Part shown: in pieces, positions 15,748 through 23,168 of the stretch
How positions within the stretch are numbered: position 1 is the first letter of the stretch
Layout of the letters: the number at the start of each line of letters is the position of its first letter
Source of the DNA: Alkalinema sp. CACIAM 70d
GTDB lineage: Bacteria; Cyanobacteriota; Cyanobacteriia; Leptolyngbyales; Leptolyngbyaceae
Assembly: GCA_002148405.1 (NCBI GenBank)
Contig: MUGG01000034.1
Coordinates: 64,001-97,518, forward strand
Length of the DNA stretch: 33,518 nt
Direction of reading: 5' to 3'
The notes under the pieces: generated by a model
What the model saw: only the letters and a program-made list of their open reading frames with translations
The model's database searches: none
Told to the model about the DNA's origin: nothing
Program-made: the position numbers and the translations under genes

Positions 15748-18165
15748 ATGAATGTAATATCTGCCATTGGGTTGCTTTGCGTGACCCTACTTTCTACTGT
15801 ACCTGCGATCGCGACTCCATTCACAAACTCAATAACTTCAGCATCCACGATAAAAGCAGACTCCAATTTACTGAGAGACGATGTCTTCGTTTTTCCGCAC
15901 ATCCCCCTCAACCCAAATCAGGAAATAATTGTTCCAACTGGAAGCGTAGGATTACAGGAATGGATAGTGAAACCGCCTGCGCGAGTGCGCCCTCAGATGG
16001 GTGCCCGCTTTACGACTCCAGGGGCAGGGACTGATGCGTTTGTCGGCATTGAAGGCTTTTTGCCCTTGACCCAAACCCCTGGACAACGACTCACGTATTT
16101 TGAAGGGCGATTGCAAATTTCCACCGAGAATGGTTCATTAGCGGGCAATGCGCTGATTGGGCATCGTTTTTTGAGCCAGTCTAAACAGCAGATTTTGGGT
16201 GGATATTTATCCTACGATCGCCGTAATACAGGCGAAACCAACTTCAATCAACTGGGTGTCGGGTTGGAATATCTCAGTACAGGGTTAGATGTGCGGGCGA
16301 ATGCCTATTTGCCAATGGGCGATCGCCGAGCTGCCTTGGGAGACAAGGTTATCACTAACTTAAGCTTTCGCGCTAACGAATTGGCAATTGAGCGATCGCA
16401 GTTGCTTCAGGAAGCCTTGCCCGGTTTTGATTTGGAAATTGGTACCAAACTTTTCAACCTAGGTCAGACAGGTTCGGTTCGCGGTTATCTTGGCGGCTAC
16501 TACTATAGCGGCGAAAATTCTAGGTTTGCTGGATTTCGCTCCCGCCTTGTCGCTCGTCCCAGTGATTCGATCACCACAGCACTGACCCTACAAACGGATT
16601 CCCGCTTCGATACCCGATTAGTGTTCAGCCTAGGCGTTCAGTTTCCTGGTAATGGTGCAGCTCGGAAATCATCTAGTATTGCGAATCGGTTGGGTGAACC
16701 GCCCGAACGCCAAGCCAGCATTTTGGTAGATGAGTATAGACAGCGACAGGTTGAGGTGGCGATCGATCCAGTTACAGGGAAACCCTGGCAATTTCAATTT
16801 GTCAATTTGGGAGTTGGGACAGGCAATGGTACGTTTGAAGCACCTGCCGGAACAGTGGCCCAAGTGTTGCCTACGGCGCGATCGAGCGGCATTGTTTACG
16901 TGAATGCAGGCACAAATCCAGGTATTCCAGGGTTCACTATTCCCGATGGGGTGAGTGTCATTTCCAACGCTGGCACTACCCTAATTCCTACGCAATTTAG
17001 TCTGGTTTCCCTGCCCAATGGGAGTACCGGCATTCGGCCTCAGATTACCAGTACGGTTACTTTGGGCCACGACACCAGTCTGATAGGATTTGAAATTGCC
17101 AATAGTCCCGGAGTGGGTGTGCTAGGGCAAAATGTCCATAATGTTGCCCTGCTCGATAATCTGATTCGCAACTCCGGAGCAGAAGGAATCACTTTAAATG
17201 ACGTAACAGGGATTGTTCTGATTAGTCAGAATGAGGTTAATGGTACCGCCTCCAATGATTCACTCTCCCAATCTCCTGGGATTTTGTTGAACAACATAGC
17301 AGGCATTACAAAAATAGCGATCGTTGATAATACAGTTTCCAATACGTCCGGTACAGGGATTGTTGTCAATGCAGTAGGAACTGCAGAAATTGCCGCGAGG
17401 ATTGATCGTAACCGCGTCAACCAACCGGGATTCAATGGCATTTTGAGCCGCGCTGAAGGCAATGGCAAACTTACGGCCCAAGTCACTAGCAATCAGTTGA
17501 AGGGAAATGCTTCTAGTTTGAGGGCAGGGATTGGCGTCGGTTCCCGCGAGAATGGAACCACGATCGCCACGGTTTTTGACAACCAAGTTGCTGGGTTTAC
17601 GAATCCCGATGCCGATGGTATTCGAGTTTTTGCTGAGGGTAACTCGCAAACGATCGCGACGATCCTTTCCAATACCCTCACTGACAACCGTCGAGGACTC
17701 CTAGTCACTGCTGGAACTGCCGCTCGTGTAACAACAAACCTGGAGAACAACATAGTCAGCCGCAATTTGGAGGAAGGCATTTTTATTACCGGTGGGATTG
17801 AACAAGGTGCTGTGGGCGTTGGCTCACCTCAAGTGGCTGCCATTTTAAACAATAATCAGATCACAGAGAATCGAGTGACTGGTGCAGGCTATGGAGATCT
17901 CGTCGGCATGTCTTTTAGTCCTGATACAAGGGTTTGCTTGCAACTGGCCAAGAATAATCTTGGAACCTTGACGCTAGCAGATACGGCCCAGCCGGCCCTA
18001 GGAACACCTTTTAATGCAGTTCCCCTATCGTTGCTAGGGGGGATAGTGAGTGTGGAACTACCAGTCACCCTTACCAACCCTGGGACAAATACGATCGCTA
18101 CTGTATCTCCTGCAACGGCAACCGTGTGGTCGAGAACAACTGTCGATCAATGCCGTTTACCGTAA
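15748..18165 (+). CDS. Secreted inverse-autotransporter-like protein with beta-helix passenger
   Basis: With the start at ATG 15748 this is an 805-residue protein beginning with a signal peptide (MNVISAIGLLCVTLLSTVPA, probable cleavage after AIA at 22). Residues about 85-320 contain aromatic/Gly beta-strand patterns such as LAGNALIGHRFLS, ILGGYLSYDRRNTGETNFNQ and DVRANAYLPMGD, which match the inverse-autotransporter (intimin-type, type Ve) barrel. Residues about 420-760 hold NosD-like beta-helix coils rich in Asn ladders (ALLDNLIRNSGAEGIT, IDRNRVNQPGFNGILS). Barrel-first, passenger-second order suggests surface display of the beta-helix. A longer frame from 15634 overlaps the upstream gene and lacks a signal peptide at its start. 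No ribosome site is obvious. Function of the passenger is unknown. Confidence 0.82.
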   Translation: MNVISAIGLLCVTLLSTVPAIATPFTNSITSASTIKADSNLLRDDVFVFPHIPLNPNQEIIVPTGSVGLQEWIVKPPARVRPQMGARFTTPGAGTDAFVGIEGFLPLTQTPGQRLTYFEGRLQISTENGSLAGNALIGHRFLSQSKQQILGGYLSYDRRNTGETNFNQLGVGLEYLSTGLDVRANAYLPMGDRRAALGDKVITNLSFRANELAIERSQLLQEALPGFDLEIGTKLFNLGQTGSVRGYLGGYYYSGENSRFAGFRSRLVARPSDSITTALTLQTDSRFDTRLVFSLGVQFPGNGAARKSSSIANRLGEPPERQASILVDEYRQRQVEVAIDPVTGKPWQFQFVNLGVGTGNGTFEAPAGTVAQVLPTARSSGIVYVNAGTNPGIPGFTIPDGVSVISNAGTTLIPTQFSLVSLPNGSTGIRPQITSTVTLGHDTSLIGFEIANSPGVGVLGQNVHNVALLDNLIRNSGAEGITLNDVTGIVLISQNEVNGTASNDSLSQSPGILLNNIAGITKIAIVDNTVSNTSGTGIVVNAVGTAEIAARIDRNRVNQPGFNGILSRAEGNGKLTAQVTSNQLKGNASSLRAGIGVGSRENGTTIATVFDNQVAGFTNPDADGIRVFAEGNSQTIATILSNTLTDNRRGLLVTAGTAARVTTNLENNIVSRNLEEGIFITGGIEQGAVGVGSPQVAAILNNNQITENRVTGAGYGDLVGMSFSPDTRVCLQLAKNNLGTLTLADTAQPALGTPFNAVPLSLLGGIVSVELPVTLTNPGTNTIATVSPATATVWSRTTVDQCRLP

Positions 18166-18370
18166 GAAATAGCCTGGGGGTAATGCTAAAGGGCAGTGTA
18201 CCTAAACGATAGACAACAACGCTATGCGCTATTCAATAGTACTGGTTGAATACAAGACTGACTGAAGACAAAAGCCCGTTTAATCATTACACCTGACTAC
18301 CCTTGCCCGTGATTTACGGGTATCTGGAAACAAGCAAACATAATCAGACCTTTTACAAAGTTGAGTGCCT

Positions 18371-19720
18371 ATGCTAAGTGCCTTCCAATCTGCCCTTTAT
18401 CAACGTTTACAGGCGTTTGAGTTGGATGATCCAAACCATGAATTTGGGTTTACTCGCCACCTTATGAAAAATAATGGTTGGACGTTAACCTATGCCCAAC
18501 GAGCGATCGCGGAGTATAAAAAGTTTGCCTTTCTCACCGTCGTTGCCAACCATCAGGTGGTGCCTTCTGATCAGGTGGATCAGGTATGGCATGCCCATGT
18601 GCTCCTGACGCAGTCCTACTGGGAAGAGTTTTGCCCAAAGGTGTTAGGGAAAAAACTGCACCATCATCCAGCCCGAGGGGGACGTGCAGAACGCGCAGAA
18701 TTCCATCGGCTTTATGCACAAACGATCGCGAGTTATCGACAATTCTTTGGTGCTCCACCTATTGATCTTTGGTCACCGCCAGATGTGCGGTTTGGTGCTG
18801 AACTAAAGATGCAGCGGATTAGCTTAAACGATCACTGGGTCATTCCTAAACGTATTCCTCCTCTGAAAATTGCTCAGTCCTGGAGTATTCTAGCGATCGG
18901 GGTCGGTCTGATGCTGATTTACAGTGGTGCAGCCCATGGAGCAATGCCAGAGCAAGCAACAGGTAACACTGCTGCTAATCTATATTGGACAATCCTCTTT
19001 GGTGCGGTCATCCTGGGACTCAGCTTACGTTACGTGATCCAAAGTCCCAGCCAACAGCCCCATAAACCTCAGCTAGACAATTACCAAACCGCTTATTTAG
19101 CGGGAGGAGATTCACGCGCTGTGGAGTTGGCTATTACGAATCTAGTCCATCAGGGATATTTGCGTCCCAATGTTCGCAATCGGACGTTTGCGATCGAAAA
19201 ACAGTTAGCGCCTGAAGCACCATCCCTCGAACAGCAAGTAATGAAGCAAGTTCATCAAACACCATCTTTCAAAGATCTACGGCAAGCTAGCCAATATCAA
19301 ACGAATTTTCTAAGAAGATCACTAGAGCAGGAGAAGCTATTGATGACAGGATGGGCTGCTTTTATGGGATCAAGCTTTGTTTGGTTTATTCCTATGACAT
19401 TGCTCAGTGGCATATTACTGGCAGTAACATGCAGTGGTCTAGGTATTCAATCCTTATATGTAGATGGGGCTATCTGTACAGCGGCATGGTTATCAATTGG
19501 TATTGTGACTTTATGCTGTTGTTCTTCTAGTGGGCGCACTCGTTGGGGGGATCGAGTCCTGGGACAGATCCAGGAACAGCACAATGCTTACGACCTGACT
19601 CAGCGCTTTGCCTTGTATGGCTATACAGCTCTATCCGGTGGGGCACTGGATGATTTAAAGCAAATGGTTGCAGCAGAAGCGCAAGAAAATACTGCGGGAG
19701 GTTGTGGCTGTGGCTGCTAG
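18371..19720 (+). CDS. GRDP-like / TIGR04222-type membrane protein with Cys-Gly tail
   Basis: This 449-residue protein combines an N-terminal domain like that of plant and bacterial glycine-rich-domain proteins (VDQVWHAHVLLTQSYWEEFC, 69-88) with two TM helices (about 168-186 and 203-221), a soluble segment carrying the TIGR04222 hallmark AYLAGGDSRAVELAITNLV (241-259), two more TM helices (about 322-380) and the terminal GGCGCGC. TIGR04222 proteins usually end in low-complexity Gly/Cys runs; here it is short. Function is unknown. GTG 18365 is an alternative start two codons earlier. The gene is convergent with a methyltransferase and the two stop codons share the tetranucleotide CTAG at 19717-19720. 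Confidence 0.75.
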   Translation: MLSAFQSALYQRLQAFELDDPNHEFGFTRHLMKNNGWTLTYAQRAIAEYKKFAFLTVVANHQVVPSDQVDQVWHAHVLLTQSYWEEFCPKVLGKKLHHHPARGGRAERAEFHRLYAQTIASYRQFFGAPPIDLWSPPDVRFGAELKMQRISLNDHWVIPKRIPPLKIAQSWSILAIGVGLMLIYSGAAHGAMPEQATGNTAANLYWTILFGAVILGLSLRYVIQSPSQQPHKPQLDNYQTAYLAGGDSRAVELAITNLVHQGYLRPNVRNRTFAIEKQLAPEAPSLEQQVMKQVHQTPSFKDLRQASQYQTNFLRRSLEQEKLLMTGWAAFMGSSFVWFIPMTLLSGILLAVTCSGLGIQSLYVDGAICTAAWLSIGIVTLCCCSSSGRTRWGDRVLGQIQEQHNAYDLTQRFALYGYTALSGGALDDLKQMVAAEAQENTAGGCGCGC

Positions 19721-20319
19721 GTCGCTCGCACCTGGAAAATTCCTAAATGTTCTTTGCCTCGACGACTGACAATGGAATCTTTTGCTGCTTTGAACAGAAT
19801 GACATCAAAGTCAGGGGCGAACAGTTCCAGAATGGCCTGAGGGTTAATGCTAAAGGGCGGCACGTCAGAGCGATGGTGAGTCAAGAATAGAGCAATCAGT
19901 TGCCCTTCTGGACGGAGCAGGTTCTTTACAACCTCAACGTAGCGCGATCGCAGCGTTGGATCGATCGTACAAAAACAATTGTGCTCCAGAACATAATCAA
20001 ACTCCTGGAAAAACGCTGTTTCGAGTTCAAAGATATTACGTTGTAAAAACTGAGTGGTTAGGGCTCGTGCTTGGGCCGTTGCCTGGGCGTACTCGATCGC
20101 AGTGCGGGCAAAATCAAACCCGATAACGTCAAACCCTGCGGTTGAAAACAACATCGCATCCTGTCCCTTCCCACATCCCAAAACGGCCATTCGTCCAGGC
20201 TGAGGAGATTGGGCAGATGCCAGCAGATTGATTAAGGGGGGCGCTGGACACCCTAGATCCCAGCGATCTTGATTGTTTCGATACCTGTCGTCCCAGGATT
20301 CAGCAGCGAAGTCACTCAT
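19717..20319 (-). CDS. TPMT-like class I SAM-dependent methyltransferase
   Basis: This 200-residue protein has the thiopurine-S-methyltransferase-type start (WDDRYRNNQDRWDLGCPAPPL, with the Trp-rich TPMT lid) and SAM-binding motif I AVLGCGKGQDA (45-55), then VIGFDFARTAIEYA (about 64-77) and the YVLEHNCFCTIDP motif (about 107-119). Members methylate small thiols, halides, selenite or tellurite; the substrate cannot be inferred. No membrane segment or fusion is present. It has its own upstream region and ends inside the stop codon of the opposite gene, so bidirectional transcription there would produce overlapping 3' ends. Confidence 0.88.
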   Translation of the reverse strand: MSDFAAESWDDRYRNNQDRWDLGCPAPPLINLLASAQSPQPGRMAVLGCGKGQDAMLFSTAGFDVIGFDFARTAIEYAQATAQARALTTQFLQRNIFELETAFFQEFDYVLEHNCFCTIDPTLRSRYVEVVKNLLRPEGQLIALFLTHHRSDVPPFSINPQAILELFAPDFDVILFKAAKDSIVSRRGKEHLGIFQVRAT

Positions 20320-20378
20320 ACTTAGAGATCAATCCTGTAATATCCTTCTATACCCTGAATTTAGGACAGAATTACGAC

Positions 20379-20404
20379 TTTCAGACACCTATTTCAGACA
20401 CCTA
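20379..20404. repeat. 13-bp tandem duplication
   Basis: TTTCAGACACCTA occurs twice back to back. The 294-bp spacer containing it (20320-20613) separates the methyltransferase from the next gene and shows no other feature. The core TTTCAGAC is also the core of the 13-bp triplication at 30602-30653. Confidence 0.85.
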
Positions 20405-20613
20405 ATTGTCTCAAATTTCCAAAAAGATTGAAAATTAGGGAATAAATGACTATATTACCTGTGATCGATACCTGTGCGGCCTAGTAGAAAGCTGATCAGA
20501 TCCCAGTAGAAAATATCCCCGACTCAGCAAGTAACATTCCCAGAACATTTGAGTAGTTTGCTTGGTTAGTCTATAGAAAAATCAGTATAAAAAGCATCGT
20601 GCCCAAAGGACTG

Positions 20614-21696
20614 ATGATCTCGAATCAGATTTTCGACAAGCATTCAGACAAAGATACTATGCAGACGATCTACCAGACAGTTTGGACTCCGCCAGCACAG
20701 ATAAAGGATCATAGAGGCTTGTTGCTTGATCCTGATACATTTTTCTTCGCATCGCCTCCTCCAGAGATTGGAGCGGTAATTAGCGCAGCATCAGGAGCAG
20801 GTACTACGGAGGAACTCAATCGATTAAGTAGAACACCCATTTTGCAAACTTTACTGGAAAATACCCGAAGCGTCTTCTCTTCTTGGCAACAAGTCCTGAT
20901 CACCCTTTTCTACCTCTTCCTCTTTGCTCTCCTCAGCCTATTTTCTATTGGGGCTGGATTCTTAGTTGGAATAATACTGAATGCTTCCGGTGCAGGTTCA
21001 ATTTGGGCTTGGTTTGGAGGAGGTTTAGTATCAGTGCTATTTGCATGGTTTTATATCACTGCATTTCGTGGTTCCAAAGCTAAATGCTCTTTTGTGGGTG
21101 AACTGGGAGTTGCTTATTACTGGCAAACTCGTAAAGGAATCAAGGGTGAGGTTTTGCGTTTCTCAGAAACAACGGGATTGCGCAAGAATATTACGAATCG
21201 CTACAGATATGGAGTCTATGACAGCACTTCATTTCACTATATTTGGAACAATCAACCGTTCTTGTCGGATCAACCAACCAGGAGACGACCTTTCGCTATT
21301 GTGGGAGCGGCTCGGAATATTTCAATCAATGATGACTACATTTTTGCTCAAGCAGCGGAACGAGCTTGGAACGCCATCCGGCTCCAACGGGCACAAGCTG
21401 AACTCGCTCAGTCGGGTGTTGCTCGGTTTTCAACAGCTCAGAGTATCAAGTTGGAAGTAGGTTCAGGTTTTATTACGGTTATCTTTTCCCATCGAGTGCC
21501 AGGACGGATTGAAGCCCATGAACTAGAATTAACGACGGGAAATGGCACGATTGCAATTCGACGCAAGACTGATGGATGGTCATCTGGGCGCTTTAACCCA
21601 CTTGATCTTGTGAATGTTGTCTTGCAAACCCGTGATATTGACGACCTGAATGTATTTCTTTACTTAGTCGAAACGATCGTTTTGAAAAAATCCTAG
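20614..21696 (+). CDS. Two-TM membrane protein of unknown function
   Basis: The 360-residue protein is not recognised. It has a hydrophobic hairpin of two TM helices (about 95-117 and 127-150, including LFYLFLFALLSLFSIGAGFL and WFGGGLVSVLFAWFYITAF), an N-terminal soluble part with a PPAQIKDHRGLLLDPDTFFF segment, and a C-terminal soluble part after the TMs. That part has a pattern seen in PH-like or tubby-like membrane proteins (FVGELGVAYYWQ, LRFSETTGLRKNI, ISINDDYIFAQAAERAW), but this is only suggestive. ATG 20614 has an AAAGGA 3 nt upstream; GTG 20599 in the same frame would add five residues. A perfect hairpin follows the stop. Confidence 0.65.
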   Translation: MISNQIFDKHSDKDTMQTIYQTVWTPPAQIKDHRGLLLDPDTFFFASPPPEIGAVISAASGAGTTEELNRLSRTPILQTLLENTRSVFSSWQQVLITLFYLFLFALLSLFSIGAGFLVGIILNASGAGSIWAWFGGGLVSVLFAWFYITAFRGSKAKCSFVGELGVAYYWQTRKGIKGEVLRFSETTGLRKNITNRYRYGVYDSTSFHYIWNNQPFLSDQPTRRRPFAIVGAARNISINDDYIFAQAAERAWNAIRLQRAQAELAQSGVARFSTAQSIKLEVGSGFITVIFSHRVPGRIEAHELELTTGNGTIAIRRKTDGWSSGRFNPLDLVNVVLQTRDIDDLNVFLYLVETIVLKKS

Positions 21697-21697
21697 T

Positions 21698-21715
21698 CTA
21701 GCTTGTAAAAGCTAG
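21698..21715 (+). terminator. Hairpin just after the two-TM gene
   Basis: CTAGCTT-GTAA-AAGCTAG forms a perfect 7-bp stem with a 4-nt loop, two bases after the stop codon. It lacks a T-run, so it may be a 3' stabilising hairpin rather than an intrinsic terminator. Confidence 0.45.
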
Positions 21716-21780
21716 CTTGTGTTCGCTCTCCATCCATTAGATATATCAATCCAGCAAATTACCCCTATCAGGATGATGGA

Positions 21781-22602
21781 ATGATACAAGGCATTGTTCA
21801 AGAAGGACTAACGATCGAGAGTCGAATTCTTGGCAAACCCATTCGCTATAGCATTTATCTACCTGCCGACTATGCCACTTCCGTGCGTTCCTATCCAGTG
21901 GTTTACCTACTGCACGGCAGTCGATCGGATGATACCGCTTGGATTTGCTACGGGGAAGTCCATTTAACGGTAGATGAACTGCTTGCAGCCCGAACCATTT
22001 CGCCCATGATTCTAGTCATGCCCGATGGCGGCAACAGTCGTTATATTAATAACCACGATCGCTCTGTTTGCTACGAGGATTTCTTTTTTCAGGAATTCCT
22101 ACCGACGATCGAATCAACCTACCGCATCAAGGCTAATCGATGGTTCCGAGGCATCCTAGGGCTATCCATGGGGGGATATGGGGCGCTGGTCTATGGATTG
22201 AGGCATCCAGAGGTCTTCTCGAATTGTGTAGCCTTTAGCCCGTCGATTTACACCGATGAGATGATTGTCAGAATGACCGATGCCGAGTGGGCCGCCAACC
22301 GGGCCAGCGCCCATGGTATGGGTTTAATCGGACACGATCGCCTCACCGACCACTACAAATCCTACGATCCCTTCCGATTGGCGGAGGCAAATCCTGAGTC
22401 CTTGCAAAACCTCCAGATCTATTTAGATTGTGGCGACCAAGATTTTCGAAATGAAGGCGTTGCTCTATTCCATATTCGATTACGACAATTAAAGATAACC
22501 CATCAATATCGAGTCCGCTCCGGTAGCCATACCTGGACTTACTGGCGCAGTGGATTCGTCTCCGCCTTGGAATTCATTAGCGCAACCTTTCGTCGATCGT
22601 GA
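21781..22602 (+). CDS. Alpha/beta hydrolase, esterase-D (putative esterase) family
   Basis: This 273-residue protein has the esterase-D family pattern: YSIYLPADY (about 23-31), PVVYLLHGS (39-47) for the oxyanion loop, nucleophile elbow GLSMGGYG with Ser129, an acid in LDCGDQD (Asp219 or Asp221), and the catalytic His250 in GSHTWTYWR. Relatives include S-formylglutathione hydrolase, tributyrin esterase and enterochelin esterase-like enzymes. There is no signal peptide, so it is probably cytoplasmic. Substrate is unknown. It begins 84 bp after the two-TM gene on the same strand, with weak initiation signals (GGATGATGGA upstream). The next 566 bp lead into the cmp operon and should be transcribed separately. 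Confidence 0.88.
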   Translation: MIQGIVQEGLTIESRILGKPIRYSIYLPADYATSVRSYPVVYLLHGSRSDDTAWICYGEVHLTVDELLAARTISPMILVMPDGGNSRYINNHDRSVCYEDFFFQEFLPTIESTYRIKANRWFRGILGLSMGGYGALVYGLRHPEVFSNCVAFSPSIYTDEMIVRMTDAEWAANRASAHGMGLIGHDRLTDHYKSYDPFRLAEANPESLQNLQIYLDCGDQDFRNEGVALFHIRLRQLKITHQYRVRSGSHTWTYWRSGFVSALEFISATFRRS

Positions 22603-22882
22603 AGTAGAAAAGTCAATGGTTCAGCATTAGTTCCTATCAATTGATTGGCAGACGAATAGAGTGCATCAAATCCATAGGTTAATTCGCTATCAATTCTAAA
22701 CTGCTCTATTTGTCTTGAATGGTCTTCTGTATAGAGCCTAGTTGCTAACGATAATTCAATGCAGCTTATTCTAGGTCAAACATCAAAGATCTGCTTATCG
22801 GTAATATCGAAAAATAGTAGAGATTCGCTACTAGACTTTTCAGATTGACTACTGAATAATTTAATCATTGAAGAGTTCAGGA

Positions 22883-22948
22883 ATGAATCTTTCTAAGTAT
22901 CGAATCAAATCAATTCGTTGTGGAGTTATATCGGTCTACACTGCCTGA
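22883..22948 (+). CDS. Possible 21-codon leader ORF upstream of cmpA
   Basis: ATG 22883 to TGA 22948 would encode a basic 21-residue peptide starting MNLSKYRIKSIR. A GAAGAG lies 7 nt upstream. Its stop codon sits on the first bases of the palindrome at 22945-22966, the geometry of a leader peptide whose translation could affect the following fold. A chance ORF of this size is quite possible. Confidence 0.2.
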   Translation: MNLSKYRIKSIRCGVISVYTA

Positions 22949-22966
22949 TTCAGTTAACTGAATCAG
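22945..22966. promoter_or_regulatory. Perfect 22-bp palindrome in the cmpA leader
   Basis: The arm CTGATTCAGTT is followed directly by its exact reverse complement AACTGAATCAG. It could be a dyad DNA site for a dimeric regulator or, as RNA, a hairpin 200 nt before the cmpA start. A perfect 22-bp palindrome is unlikely by chance in a spacer of this size. Confidence 0.7.
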
Positions 22967-22975
22967 ATGGATTTC

Positions 22976-23027
22976 GAAACCTGATGGAACGGCTAAACGC
23001 TTGTTTAGTCCGTCTTTCAAAGGTTTC
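22976..23027 (+). promoter_or_regulatory. Nested two-stem RNA-like structure in the cmpA leader
   Basis: An outer stem GAAACCT (22976-22982) with AGGTTTC (23021-23027) encloses an inner stem ACGGCTAAAC (22989-22998) with GTTTAGTCCGT (23003-23013), the latter closed by a GCTT tetraloop with one bulged base. Internal loops GATGGA and CTTTCAA lie between the stems. The shape suggests a folded leader RNA; it does not match a riboswitch class known to me. Confidence 0.45.
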
Positions 23028-23036
23028 ACTCCACAC

Positions 23037-23126
23037 AAATAAATAGATATCCACCCAATTTATAACTGATCAATCATGGCTTCTAATTGCTTAGAAAAAA
23101 TGGTTGAGAGGGGTATCTATTTATTT
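23037..23126 (+). promoter_or_regulatory. Long-range inverted repeat just before the cmpA ribosome site
   Basis: AAATAAATAGATA at 23037-23049 is the exact reverse complement of 23114-23126; with a G-U and two G-C pairs the stem reaches 16 bp (23037-23052 with 23111-23126) around a 58-nt loop. It ends about 30 nt before the Shine-Dalgarno, so forming or melting it could affect translation of cmpA. Confidence 0.55.
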
Positions 23127-23168
23127 TGCAATTGAACTCATAGATTTGTTGGATGTAAGGAGGGAGAA

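Larger units (their letters stand above)
22603..23168 (+). promoter_or_regulatory. Long intergenic leader of the first cmp operon
   Basis: No gene of ordinary size fits in this 566-bp A+T-rich stretch, which should contain the cmpA promoter and a long 5' leader. It holds, in order, a 21-codon open frame, a perfect 22-bp palindrome, a nested two-stem structure and a long-range inverted repeat (listed separately), then AAGGAGGG 4 nt before the cmpA ATG. I found no exact TTA-N7/8-TAA (CmpR type) or GTA-N8-TAC (NtcA type) site by eye. Exact transcription start is unknown. Confidence 0.6.

Noticed and set aside
18181..19858. 14-bp identity TAATGCTAAAGGGC at 18181-18194 and 19845-19858.
   Set aside because: One copy is inside the methyltransferase coding region; no pattern or further copies support a functional repeat.
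22945..23027. Guanidine (ykkC) riboswitch before cmpA, since such switches often sit before similar ABC transporters.
   Set aside because: The conserved ykkC cores and ACGR-loop hairpins of the mini classes are absent.
22603..23168. NtcA (GTA-N8-TAC) or CmpR (TTA-N7/8-TAA) sites in the cmpA leader.
   Set aside because: No exact match was found by eye; only near matches such as TTA-N8-TAC around 22927.
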